A stretch of DNA of 64,000 nucleotides, taken from Circinella umbellata (Eukaryota > Mucoromycota > Mucoromycetes > Mucorales > Lichtheimiaceae). Each line of letters starts with the position of its first letter. Within the stretch, counting starts at the first letter, position 1. Location: positions 434,001 to 498,000 of the forward strand of contig JAIWNF010000036.1 of the NCBI GenBank assembly GCA_025093555.1, in the 5' to 3' direction. A model generated the notes under the pieces. It saw only the letters and a program-made list of their open reading frames with translations. It made no database searches and was not told where the DNA came from. The position numbers were made by a program, and so were the translations under genes. This document shows positions 24,761 to 37,218 of the stretch, in pieces.

Positions 24761-27700
24761 ACAATATCCACATTATTATATTGACTTTTTGCATCCCATT
24801 GCTAATTCTCTTGACAATAATTCTTATGGTCTACTCTATTAGTACATTATTTATGTTGTGCACTCAACTAACTGTACTTTACTTATTTATTATTAATATG
24901 TCATTAAAAAAGTGCTTGTAAATGTAACAGAATAAGAAATTCAACATACTAGCTCCGATGTAGATAAATACAAGTGTATTTAATAGTGTGGTGGAGAGTG
25001 GTTTTTTGTTATGCTGTTCAATAATAAGAGCTCGGCCAATATCACCGGGTTTATTTTCAAATTTTTCTAGTAACTAAGAGTTGTCCAACTTGATAGAATC
25101 CTATTATATAGCTCTTTCCTCTCTAAGATTATATGCCATATGTTCCTCTCAATAATGTACGACAATTGTAGGTGACTCTTTCCATCAATTTTAATATTCA
25201 AAATATTATATACAACAATGCTTTTCTACATTTTTCACTAGTAAATATAATATTCATTTAATAATATATGTTACTGGCCTTGTTAATCTAGTGAATTATA
25301 ACTATACTCGAAATAGAATCTGTTTTTCCCACCCTCGGTGACCAATTTTTTTTTTTTTTTCGTTGGGTTGATAGGTGAAGATTTTAACAAGAGACTAGTA
25401 CATACTTGCTTTACTAACTAATAATACTTCTCCGGTTCTTTAGCAGTGTAATTCCTGTAAGCCAAATGAATGAATTTAAATGACATACTATGGTATTTTA
25501 TTGCGATTGATTATAAAGACTATACATACTTGCGCGCAATAAGCCGGGAAAATAAAGTGTCCAAGCTTCGCATGATCTTTTAACTTCTACCATACACTCC
25601 GACACTATTATAATAGTGGAGGGTGATAGAATGATTTTATTTTTGGCTACCTAGAAGAAAACGGTTGATTATCATGTTATATCGTGGAAATAGAAATCAT
25701 AGAAAAACTGATCTTATCAGACATTCACTTCCTGTTGTCAGTAATCAACAGCATGAATAATTTTTCTTTCTTGTCATCACTACACTAGCAACTATTTAAT
25801 AGTAATGTAGAAGTGTATATTTGTTGATATTTTTCGTCGTTTTGCTTTCGCTACAAGTAATGTACTTTCTTGAACTAGGACTGAGTCCCTATAGAAGAAA
25901 GAGCTCTTAAATAATGCTACTATTTTTGAAACAATATATTTGAATATACGGTAATGGATTGACGTATAATATGCGGGAAATAAGTTTCCGTTGACACTAT
26001 ATCTATATACATATAATAAAATTATAACGTCTTATTATATACTGTTCCACAAAAGAAATAAGAAGCATCATCTGAGACGTAAAGATCCCTCAATGGATCA
26101 TTTTCCTTCTTTATCTCCCCCCCACAAATAATTTGAGAATATATACTATACTATATATAAATACGCTAGTAATGAAGAATTCAAGATTTTGCTAATAAAG
26201 GTTACGAGTGTATGACTAACTGATCAGGTTATACAAAGAAAAGACGATCTTTTTTAAGTTAAAAAAGTATTATCATATGAGAGTATTCCTAAAATATTAT
26301 CCATCAATAGCTTTTGTGTACGCTATTGCACATCTCTTTGATATATAGCACCATATTAATTGAAATAACTTACTGAAGCAAACTATTTTGATCTGTAAAG
26401 CACCAATTTGCGCATTTTTCTTCGTATATATATCATACATATACTATTCAAATAATAAATGTTACCATATTCATATGATATTTATAAAGAAAATTATGTT
26501 GCCATTCATTATTTGTATTAGATGAAGGTTTAACACTTTTTACTTATTGCTATACCATATGTTTTTTCCTGGAACCTTATACTGTTATGTATTGCAATGC
26601 TGCTCAAGGTTTAGCCATCTATGTCTCTGGTTAATGCAACTCTTTTCTTCACGAATATTCTTATTATTACATTTCCGTTTATCACCAAGTACAGGACAAA
26701 AAAGATTACGTACCCTGATTCTTTTTTTACGAGTGATACGAATAATGACAAATAACGAGTATGCTTGGATAAGTGAGTATTATTACTTTTTGTGAAATAT
26801 CAGCTTGAAAGGAAGAAGCCTTCTTTACATATAAAACTCTCTATAAATAAAAAAAAAAAATGTTTATTTTAATCGTTATATTACCATGGCACTGGTTTAA
26901 TTGTGATCTGAAAAGCCAAAATATTGCTAACTTTCCAGACCAATCAAAGAAAATTACTATCATGCCTGGTTCTATAGGTACGCATTTTTTAGTTGTCCTA
27001 GCCCGTACACCAGTCCTTTAAAGTCTGGGATCATTATGCATAATTATTATATATTATTATTTTACAACATAGCCACTATAATTAAAATATTCGTAAAGAA
27101 TTTCAACGTTTTCAAAAAAAATGGGTTTGTTTGAAAGAAGTAAAATTATTTAACATGAGGTTCTGTCACCTAATTATACTTGCACACTAGTATAGTCTTG
27201 TTGAGGAGGCGCTCAAAAGATTTTTTTTTGCTCTGGAAAGTTGCAGTTAATTTGTCCCATTATCTCTTCCAGTGAAACTTAATCACCCAAACCATTCTCT
27301 ACATCAAAATATTATATACATATATATATATATTCATTATGGAACTAAATTTGTCGAAGGAATTGAAACTACCACCTGCGCTTGAAGCAAGTATCAGCAC
27401 AGCGTAGACAAAAGTAGTGAAAATGTAATACATCTCGCTTTGAGAACTTACAAGTCTTAAACTAAATAAAATGGTGGATGGCTATAAATATTTTATTACG
27501 TACGTATTTTAAAATGTTCTTTCCTTTGACATATACAATAGGGCCCGATAATTTCATTCATGTTTAATTTCAATCCTCGTTGATTTACTTGTTCTTGCCA
27601 GGAATAGTTACAAAACATAGTGTCAACTTTCACATCCCCTTTACTTTCACTTTCACGATGATTTTGAGGGCGGCCTTACAAAACATGACTTGAGGAAGGC

Positions 27701-28472
27701 TTTCATTGGTTCTCGGTGATAAAAAACTTAAACAAAAAAGTAGTTTGTTTAGAAGACAGCAATTGATTAATCTAGTTGAGAATCACGGGATCTATGACAG
27801 CTCTACTATAGTACCAATATTGAGTGTATCTATGATACTTACCTACTTTTTATTCGATGATTGGGTCTTATTACAAAAGCCCTCAAAGATTTATTAACTA
27901 ATTATATGAATCATATTAGACACCCATCAATATACATTTTGATCTTTTTTATACTACTATTTTCCGTTAAACTTTTTACCAGTTTTTGCCTCCAACATAA
28001 TCCACCAATAATTTCATTCCCTCGTTAATTTCACAGAATAGCCAGTAATGAAGTACATGAAATTAACGGGGGCCTACTGTACTACGCAAGATGATAAAAT
28101 ATCCGTATGCATATATATAAATTAAACTTGTATTTCATTCGCAACTATTTTTGGTGCAAAATTCAAATTTTGCCTTTCTACGTAACATTCTTATTTTTCT
28201 ATCGTTGCTAGTAAACTGAAATGAAAAAAATGTTGCTGACGTAGTATAAATGACACGTCTATGACCTGTATTTTGCATTTAATTATATTAGTCTAGCATA
28301 TCGGAGAGTTCAATTATCACTATCAGCATCGGCATGAACAAAGAATTATCATAGAAGATAGCTACCGAACAAAGGCTTTCTTATGACTGTTTCTTATGTG
28401 GCATATTTATTATTGAACGGGATTTATAGTCTCCATAATTATTTATCAGAAAGTTCAAAATAAGTCAACCGT

Positions 28473-28496
28473 GTATCAACATTGGGTTGTTGATAC
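28473..28496. repeat. Perfect 9-bp-stem hairpin
   Basis: GTATCAACA (28473-28481) pairs perfectly with TGTTGATAC (28488-28496) over a 6-nt loop. It is isolated in gene-free DNA and has no T-run after it on either strand. Confidence 0.4.
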
Positions 28497-30066
28497 GTCA
28501 AATTCTGTGATTAAAGTGACCTAATGCTTTAGAAATTATATCTATAAAATATGTAATATAAAAAAAGAATGTTTATCAGCTTGTATACTACTTAATTGAA
28601 TTAAACAACAATGCTAAAGTAATAGAATGACAAGATTACGTATTCATTCTGTCTTTGTGGACTCACAGCCAGTGTTATATTGAAAAAAGCTGATATACAT
28701 TATCATCACAATGAAAGTTCTAATGAAGTGTATGTCTTATTAATGCATATTTATTAAAGTCTATTGTTGATTGATGATATTGTATACATGTTTATTTTAT
28801 TTGGCTCAGTGAGTATACGTACGTAATAATGATATTGGCTGAAATTTACCATTGAGATGCTATTGGAATAACGCCTCATTACTTTGTAATACTTTGATTT
28901 TTACATTGTCTGAAATAGTCTAATGAAACTTGAACATAACGTCTATCTGCCTTTTCATGAACCTACAGAAAGAAAGATCCACTGGTATCCTCCTCAAACC
29001 CAAAATTTTTTCAGCAACTTCAATTATCAACAAACGCATTGTTTTTCAAATTTTGACTTGTAAAAAACTTGAAAATAAATACCGATTTTTTGTATGAGAG
29101 TTGATCAGAACTCTGTTATAATTTATTGAATACAATAGCATGTTCAGTAGAAGTGATGTTATCACGGCTGCAAGTAACAGTAGTACAACAGAGAGGTTAT
29201 AAATAGAAGCAAAATGGAAAGGGTGCTGTAATGTAAAAGTGTTTTTTTGTTTGTTTTTGCGTTATATATGTAAAGATATAAAATTAAATAAAAGGAAAAT
29301 AGGAAGAGAGAGAAAGGAAGTCAAGTATAGTTTAATATAAGTATGAATGGAATGGATGGTCTGTGTAGCAACATGCTGAGGGAGAAAAACCTTTTTATCA
29401 AAAACTATAGCCCAATGAGCACGTCAGATATATAGTAGGATGTATGAGCAAAGAAAAAAAGTGTTACTGGGAAGTGTTGTCTAACTCTTGCATTTTTTGG
29501 TGATTGATTGAAGAATAGCGTAGACCGGGGGACGGGTGGGGAAAAGTTCTTGCCATGTGAGGAGAATGGTTCCAATCGAGCAAATTCATTATGACATCGC
29601 AACAACAGTAACCACCACCGCTGTGGATGATCTGAAGCAAAGAGAATTAATTGTTCCCAATTAGGAGATGGTCTTAATAGCGAAGCGAAAGGGAGATTAT
29701 TCTATTGTAAAATAATCGTTATGTTTTATATATGAATTGGAACTTATAATTTTTTTAATAGTAATAGTTAGCTATTTGTTATACTTACTGTATATGTAAT
29801 ATTTGAGCATTTATATTGTTGAAGTAATTAAATATTATTGTTCGAGATGCATTTTGCTTTCTTTTTGTTCCCTTTATTACACTCAATGGTGCCACAAATG
29901 GTACATGTCTGTAAGGAGATTATAATTGCTGCTGCTGCTATCTGTAAATATTTGTAGTGCTATAATAGAATTTGGATTTGTTAACACTAGATTATGTTGC
30001 AACTACAATTAACACTTTTGAAGACATACTTATCACTTCAAATAAACTCAATTCCATAGCGCTGGA

Positions 30067-30309
30067 TTAAATAACAGTACTTTGACTAATGATAGATTTC
30101 TTATTGGTGTTTATTCGGTTGTCGCCAATGCTCTTGGAATCACTAACATTAGTAGAATTTTCATCTCCACATGCAATCAAGAGCTCCCCATTAGATAATA
30201 CTTTCGAACCATTAGATTTTCTCCCGGCATTAGGATTTCTTGTTTCTATTCTTCCACGTCTCTTATTGATGCGGTCAATGACAGTAATAGCTTTTTTTAA
30301 TACTGTACG
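30067..30309 (-). pseudogene. Possible coding remnant or terminal exon, unknown
   Basis: An 80-codon open frame on the minus strand starts right after a good acceptor (ttatag) and ends with TAA. It begins RTVLKKAITVIDRINKRRGR and is rich in Lys, Arg, Asn and Ser with a balanced composition, unlike the hydrophobic random frames around it. A second minus-strand open frame ending EPKKIRGRHI lies just upstream (30726-30463). No ATG, donor or full gene chain could be assembled, and I do not recognise the family. It may be a decayed gene or chance. Confidence 0.22.
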
Positions 30310-31473
30310 CTATAATCTAATTATGCTACCTGTTTAAATCTCAGCACCATGTCATAGTCAAAATTGATTGGCTAAATTCAAACGTCATAGTCTTTTTTTA
30401 TTAGTTTTCACTTTAACCATGCCAAAAGGTATAATTTTTTCTACCATGATTTTTTTAAAGGCTCAAATATGTCTACCGCGTATCTTCTTAGGCTCAAGTC
30501 TGTCTACGCTCGTTTTTTTACTACACTCGTTTCCTTTTATGCCTGGCGTTGGGAAATGAAAAAAAAAAAGATGCGACTCAAAAATTTTGTTCGTAACAGC
30601 AACTGCCATGAAGATAAAATTAGAACTACACTTATCTGCAGATACAGTATTCCGCAAACTGATGGATTGAATAATTTTTTTAAAATTGATTGTTGTGTGG
30701 AAAAATATAATCACCAATATACACATAGTGATGATTTTCTTTCTTATAGGAGCCTTATTGTTGAGCTCTTTGGGTATTCGACAAAAATGGTCAAATATGA
30801 TACAATTGCTGAAAACGTAATAGTATAAAAGTTAATTATTAGAATATATTCCGATGCATACCTTGATATAAATACTTACGTAGAGTATTTTTTATTGATA
30901 TTAAAAAGATACAATCGAAATGTATGCATGTATCACCGAGCGATGAACCTTGTAGTAAATAGAATTGGTTTTTTTTAAGATACTTTTTTCCCACTGTTTT
31001 ATAAGAAGAGCAATTATTTAATAGATACGTGATTAACCTTAGTGCAGCAGTAATCTTTTACCTCATCATATTATAAGCTCTCGTTGTTCATTAATAATGA
31101 ATTATTGGTTTATTGTTTGTCAAATATAGAATTTGATTCATGCTTAATGCATACTAAGCATAAGAATATAAACCTAGTAACAAATAAAATCAGTTGCTTT
31201 ATTTACCACTGTAATCGGTTAGTTCATAACTATTACTATAAACTGTAAGTTACATCCTGCGGAGATCCCTTCTTGCACCACTGAGGTGAGATCTTTTGTT
31301 TGAGGGAAAAAAAAAACTCTATTCCGCCGTGTAAAATTGCTGTGAGCGTGTAGAAAAAAAAACACATGCTACTTGGCGTACTCGGTTCTCGTCCACTTTC
31401 CACACTCTTATTCTCTCGCTTTGTTCGTTCACCAACAACACGGTTATATACAACTACACTTACAAGAAGAATA
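30310..31473. other. Upstream region of C1-THF synthase
   Basis: About 1.2 kb with no supported gene; the promoter of the C1-THF synthase should lie in its last few hundred bases. A plus-strand frame (30469-30828, 119 codons) has no recognisable domain. The pyrimidine-rich stretch at 31385-31430 precedes the start codon. Confidence 0.5.
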
Positions 31474-34400
31474 ATGCCTGCCTCTATTATTGACGGAAAA
31501 GCAGTTGCGCAGTAATGTATCGTTATCATGTCAAACAGCTATTGTTGCCCATTCACAACTGTCATACTCTAAACATATAACAGCTTCCTTTTTACTCACG
31601 TCATTTCTCCTTTATCCTTATCTTTAATTCTCATTACAGGTCTGTCCGTGCCGACGTTAAGACTAAGATTGCTGAAACCAAAGCCAAATTTCCCCATTTC
31701 AAACCTCACCTTGCCATTGTTCAAGTCGGTACTCGCGATGATTCAGCAGTCTATATTCGTATGAAAGAACGCGCTGCTAAGGAGGTAGATTGTCGTCTGA
31801 TAAAAAAAAGATAAACTTGCAGGTCAAAGAGAACCAACTGATTGATATATTGTATTTTCTAATGAATCATTTAGGCTGGCATCGATTTTACCTTACAAAA
31901 ATTACCTGAGACAGTATCTCAAGCAGAATTATTAGAAAAGGTTCGAGCACTGAATGATGATTATCGTATCCACGGCATTTTGGTTCAAATGCCTTTACCT
32001 TCTCATATTGACGAAGCTTCTGTTGTTGAAGCTATTGATTATCAAAAGGATGTTGATGGGTAAATAAATTAATCCCATATATTTTGTTATGATAGTGCAC
32101 GGGGGATGAGAATTATTGAAAACTAACTTGGTTTTTTTAAAGTTTCCATACCGTCAACATTGGTAATATGGCCAAGAAATCTGCTGAACCTTTATTTTTA
32201 CCTTGCACACCCAAGGGTATTATTACATTACTTCATTCTACTGGTATTGAAATTAGTGGAAAGCGTGCTGTTGTCTTAGGTCGTAGTGATATTGTGGTAA
32301 GATTTCTCTTGTTTTCTGAAAACGAAAAAGAAAAAGTAATGCAAAGTCGTTTATTAATTGGTCATGTGTGCATATCGTAAAATTATTTTAGGGTGCACCT
32401 GTTGCAACTCTTCTCACGGCTGAAGATGCTACTGTTACCTTGTGTCACTCTAGAACTCAAAATGTAGAAAACATCGTAAGTACTCGCCCGGTTTTTTTTC
32501 GTGCATATTTGAAAGTATAATTCAATTTGTAGCTGAATATATATATATTATGTACTAGGTAAGAGAAGCCGATATTCTCGTCGTTGCTATCGGTAAAACC
32601 GAATTTGTCAAAGGTGACTGGGTCAAGCCTGGTGCTGTTGTTATTGATGTCGGTACTAATGGTGTTCCAGGTACATACATATAATTTAATTGTTTAAAGA
32701 CATGAGGATAGGAGAGGAGTGGATCATTTTTGGAAACGTACTTATTTTTTTTCTTTCATGGTCGGGTTTGTTCCTGCAACTAGACTCTACCAAAAAGTCA
32801 GGTATGCGCTGGGTTGGTGATGTAGAATATAATAAGGCTGCTGAAGTTGCTAGCGCAATTACTCCAGTACCTGGAGGTGTGGGTCCAATGACAGTTGCCA
32901 TGCTGATGGAAAACACATTTGCTAGTGCCAAGCGCTGGTTTGATTTGAGCCGTGAGCGCAAGTTCTCACCTCTTCCACTCGAATTAAAGACACCTGTTCC
33001 TAGTGATATAGAAATTGCTAAAGAACAAACTCCTAAGCACATTGAAACTGTTTGCCGTGAACTTGGTTTAAGTAATGGTGAATTTGAATTGTATGGTTCC
33101 AGCAAGGCTAAAATTGGATTGGATGTACTGAAGCGCCTTGAGCACCGTAAGGATGGTCGTTATATTGTTGTTACTGGTATCACACCTACTCCTTTGGGTG
33201 AAGGTAAATCTACTACTACTATTGGTTTAGTTCAAGCATTGGGTGCCCATTTAAATAAGGTCGCATTCGCTTGTGTTCGTCAACCATCCCAAGGTCCAAC
33301 CTTTGGTATTAAGGGTGGTGCTGCTGGTGGCGGTTATTCTCAAGTTATTCCCATGGATGAATTTAATTTACATTTAACTGGTGATATTCACGCTGTTACT
33401 GCTTCTAATAATTTGCTTGGTAAGCCTTTTTTTATTATTCGTAGGGAGAAATCAAGATTATAGAATAATCTGAGGATTATAATTATTAACATGGGGAAAC
33501 TAACTTTAGCTGCTGCCCTTGATGCACGTATGTTCCATGAAAATACACAAACAAACAAGGCTTTGTTCAACCGTTTGTGTCCTGCAAAGAAGGGTGTAAG
33601 AACATTTGCCCCTGTTATGTTGAAACGTCTTCAAGTAAGCATCCCAAAAAAAAAAAATTAGAAGCAGAATTGTTTGTGGGACAATATGGATATTTAAATT
33701 CATTTATTTTATTTTTACTTACTGACTAAATTAATATATTTATATAGAAATTGGGTATCAACAAGACTGACCCTGCAGAACTTACTGAAGAAGAAATTGC
33801 ACGTTTCGCTCGCCTTGATATCGATCCTGAAACCATCACTTGGCAACGTGTTGTGGATGTCAATGATCGTTTCTTGCGTAAGATCACCGTTGGTCAAAAT
33901 CCCACTGAAAAGGGTCAAGAACGTGTCACTGGTTATGATATTTCTGTTGCTAGTGAAGTTATGGCTGTTTTGGCACTTGCTACTGATCTTAAGGATATGC
34001 GTCAACGTCTTGGTAACATGGTTGTTGCAAGCTCTAAGAGTGGCGAACCTATTACTGCCGACGATCTCGGTATCGGTGGTGCCTTGACTGTTCTTATGAA
34101 GGATGCTATTAAACCAAACTTGATGCAAACATTGGAAGGTACTCCTGTACTTGTCCATGCTGGCCCATTCGCTAACATTGCTCACGGCAACTCATCCGTT
34201 CTTGCTGACAAAGTCGCCCTTAAACTTGCTGGCACTGAACCTGAAATGGAAGCTGGATACGTTGTTACAGAAGCTGGTTTTGGCGCTGATATGGGTATGG
34301 AGAAATTCTTTGATATCAAGTGCCGTGTTTCTGGATTGGTGCCTGATGCTGTTGTCATCGTTGCTACTGTCCGTGCACTCAAGATGCATGGTGGTGCTCC

Positions 34401-35160
34401 TGAGGTCGTTGCTGGTAAACCTCTCCCTGATGCTTACACTGAAGAGAATCTTGAATTCTTGGAAAAGGGCTGTGCTAACTTAGTCAAGCATATTGAAAAT
34501 GCAAAGAAGTTTGGTATTTCTGTTCTTGTAGCCATCAACCGATTCACGTAAGTTATATATGTAGTTTATAATAGTTGGGTGTATTTTTTTTTTCGTTTTT
34601 CGTGGGCTAACCCAATACTACTGTATGTTTTTAGATCTGATACTGATGCCGAAATGGAATTGATTCGTAAATTGTCTTTGGCTGCTGGTGCAGACGACGC
34701 TGTTGCATGTGACCATTGGGCCCGTGGTGGTTTAGGTGCTGTTGATCTCGGTAAAGCCGTTATTGATGCGTGTGAAAAGGAAAAGGAATTTAAATATTTG
34801 TATGATCTTGATCAACCTATTGAAAAGAAGATCGAAACTATTTGTAAGGAAATCTATGGCGCTGATGGTATTGAGCTTAGTGACCTTGCAAAGAGCAAAA
34901 TTGAAACATATACCAAACAAGGTTTTAGCTCACTTCCTATCTGTATGGCTAAAACCCAATACAGTTTTAGTCACGATGGTGCATTGAAGGGTGTTCCCAC
35001 TGGTTTTACTGTACCCATTCGGGATATTCGTGCCTCGGTTGGTGCCGGTTTCCTTTACCCCTTAGTCGGTACTATGCAAACTATGCCTGGTTTGCCTACC
35101 CGGCCTTGTTTCTTTGATGTCGATCTCGATGATGAAGGAAACGTTGTTGGCCTTTTCTAA
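31474..35160 (+). CDS. ADE3: C1-tetrahydrofolate synthase (trifunctional, cytosolic type)
   Basis: Ten exons: 31474-31511, 31640-31784, 31875-32059, 32143-32296, 32392-32475, 32559-32670, 32784-33419, 33510-33634, 33748-34547, 34635-35160; 934 residues, near the yeast Ade3 length. The N-terminal part (to about 300) is the methylene-THF dehydrogenase/cyclohydrolase, with [14 protein letters not shown] (catalytic Lys55), [14 protein letters not shown] and [10 protein letters not shown]. The rest is 10-formyl-THF synthetase, with P-loop [10 protein letters not shown] (about 375-385) and the C-terminal MPGLPTRP. It interconverts one-carbon folates for purine, Met and thymidylate synthesis. Exon 1 is only 38 nt (ATG then [11 protein letters not shown]), and its junction restores a Gln codon. 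No targeting peptide is seen, which fits the cytosolic enzyme. All introns are GT-AG. Confidence 0.96.
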
Positions 35161-35813
35161 GTCAAATTTTAGTTTTTTAAATAGTAGTTTGATTTTCTGT
35201 GTTTTGTCAACCTGTACATAGAAAAATGATAATATATAAAAGAACTTTTCAACAAATCAAAAATGTTGCTATGTGTATGCAAGTTTATGTCTTGTTTGCA
35301 GGAATTAAGTATATATGGTAATAACGTAAACGGATTTCCAGGTTAGTGAGTAAAAGAATATTATATATACTATTGTCACATTATTTTTCATTCGTGTGAA
35401 ATCTGTCTTCAATATGCGTACAATAGATATTACATGAGTATCATAATACATTTCAACAATAAAATAAGAACGACAAGAACAATAGATGGATATTAAATTT
35501 CGATTTTTTTTTGTTAATCTGTACAGATATGATAAATATTGATTTATTACGATAAACTTTTTTTTTGATATTAAATAAACAAATGGTATGCAAAAAGAAG
35601 AAAAAATTAAGAGAAATTAAAAAGCAAAATGTGTACAAAAAAAAATAAGAAAGTGTTATAGATGATATGCGGTAACTTTGAATGGGATGAAATGGAATAT
35701 GCGACGGTAAAAAAAAAAGAAATGATTATGGAGAAGGAATTGAATGACAGGAGATGGAATGGCAGATGAGATATACATATGTAAAAAAATTTGGTGTGAT
35801 GGATCAATTTTAT
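35161..35813. other. Convergent 3' region
   Basis: A 653-bp AT-rich gap between the stops of C1-THF synthase (plus) and homocitrate synthase (minus). No gene is seen; it should contain both 3' UTRs. Confidence 0.6.
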
Positions 35814-37218
35814 TTAGGCAGCAGCTGTTGCAATCTCCAATTGATCTGGGTTATTGATACCATGAAGAATATCGATATGTGTAGAAGTCTTCTTGGCTGT
35901 ATGGTATCTTCGCAATAACATGTCTACGTTATCAAGATTTAATGGACGGATATCTGCCAATTCCTTAATTTTTTGTGTGATAGTTTTAGCGTCGTCATCG
36001 TTCAAATCATTCAATTGCAATTGTTCTATTCGGTTCTTGACAGCGTTCCAGCCAGTTAATCGATGACCAATACTGACATATCGAGAAACACCAAAGTCTT
36101 CAGGCTTCAAAATTTCGTATGTGGATGGGTTGTTAAGAATTGCCTTGGCGTGGATACCAGCCTTGTGAGTGAAAGCGCAGAAACCGGTAATGTAGTTGTT
36201 GAATGGAACATTAACATCAACGTTGTCAGCGACCAAGTTTTCGACATCACGGATTTTGGGCAAATCGTACTTGTTCATGACATAAGCACGATCAGCAGTG
36301 TACATACGAGCTAATAAGCCACCAAGAGGTGTAATACCATTACGTTCACCAATACCAAGAACGGTGGTATCAATGTGAGTAGCACCAGCTTCAAGAGCAG
36401 TGTAAGCATTTGCGATGGCACAGCCAGTATCGTTGTGGAAGTGACATTCAATGTCACAGTTAACAACACTACGTAAAGTCTTGACGAATTCATACACTTG
36501 ACGAGGATCAGCACAACCAACAGTATCAGCAATACCAACACGATGGACACCTACTTTATCAACGGCTTTGTAGATAGCAAGTAAGTCAACCAAATCAGAA
36601 CGGAACGAATCTTCAGTGGAGAAACGAACTTCAAGACCCTTGCTCTTGACAAATTCGATAACTTCAATAGCACGTTGAGTAATATATTCCATGCTCTTGC
36701 CATGGGAGAATTCACGAAGATATTTGGAAGTACCCATAACGACGTTGACACCATCGACACCAGTATCAATGGCAAGCTTAACATCATCCATATGACAACG
36801 AACGTGAGTTAAAACTTTAGCTTTCAAACCAAGGCTGGAAATAACACGGCAATCGTTGCGTGATTGTTCAGAAGCGGCGGGTGAAGTAAGTTCAATGTAG
36901 TCCACACCAATAGCATCTAAGGACTTGGCAATTTCAACTTTGGTCTTGGTATCGAAAAAGGCATTAGCAAATTGTTCACCCTCTGATGAAAAATGAAAAT
37001 GAAAAATGAAACTGTCAGTATATAAATATTTAAATACAATAACTAATAGTAATAATAACGAGTAATTTCTTCTTACCTCGTAATGTGGTTTCAATAATTT
37101 TGAAGTTGGAGATATTAGACATTGGGTCAGGATATCTAGGCATATAAGGCGAAACAATGGGTTCGCGTGGACGATCAGGACTGTTGTCATTCATGGGTGT
37201 ATCTCTTGGTGGAGCCAT
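35814..37218 (-). CDS. LYS20: Homocitrate synthase (lysine biosynthesis, first step)
   Basis: Exons 37218-37077 and 36982-35814 give 436 residues. It condenses acetyl-CoA with 2-oxoglutarate to homocitrate, opening the fungal alpha-aminoadipate route to lysine. The splice junction rebuilds TTLREGEQF, the Arg-Glu pair (47-48) that starts the DRE-TIM metallolyase barrel. Further motifs are [11 protein letters not shown], the metal-binding [31 protein letters not shown] and [14 protein letters not shown]. The length matches yeast Lys20/Lys21 (about 430). A second in-frame ATG at codon 9 could give a slightly shorter form. No mitochondrial presequence is obvious, and the yeast enzymes are largely nuclear. 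In yeasts the enzyme is feedback-inhibited by lysine; nothing here shows otherwise. Confidence 0.96.

Larger units (their letters stand above)
23209..30066. other. 6.9-kb gene-poor region
   Basis: No gene supported. The first kilobase upstream of the bZIP start should contain its promoter (A/T runs, 23530-23730). The stretch holds a long inverted repeat (24553-24760), small hairpins (28021-28070 and 28473-28496), TACGTA clusters (for example 27498-27510 and 28814-28824) and a GC-richer block at 29500-29640. No transposase, reverse transcriptase or integrase motif was seen on either strand. Confidence 0.5.

Noticed and set aside
30469..30828. 119-codon plus-strand frame
   Set aside because: Overlaps protein-like minus-strand frames, contains poly-Lys from an A-run, and has no recognisable domain.
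33715..34551. Several long alternative-frame and antisense frames over C1-THF synthase
   Set aside because: They are by-products of the conserved synthetase exon; only the sense frame carries family motifs.
37030..37190. Alternative N-terminus for homocitrate synthase reading through the intron
   Set aside because: The read-through peptide is hydrophobic and unconserved, whereas splicing rebuilds the invariant TLREGEQ.
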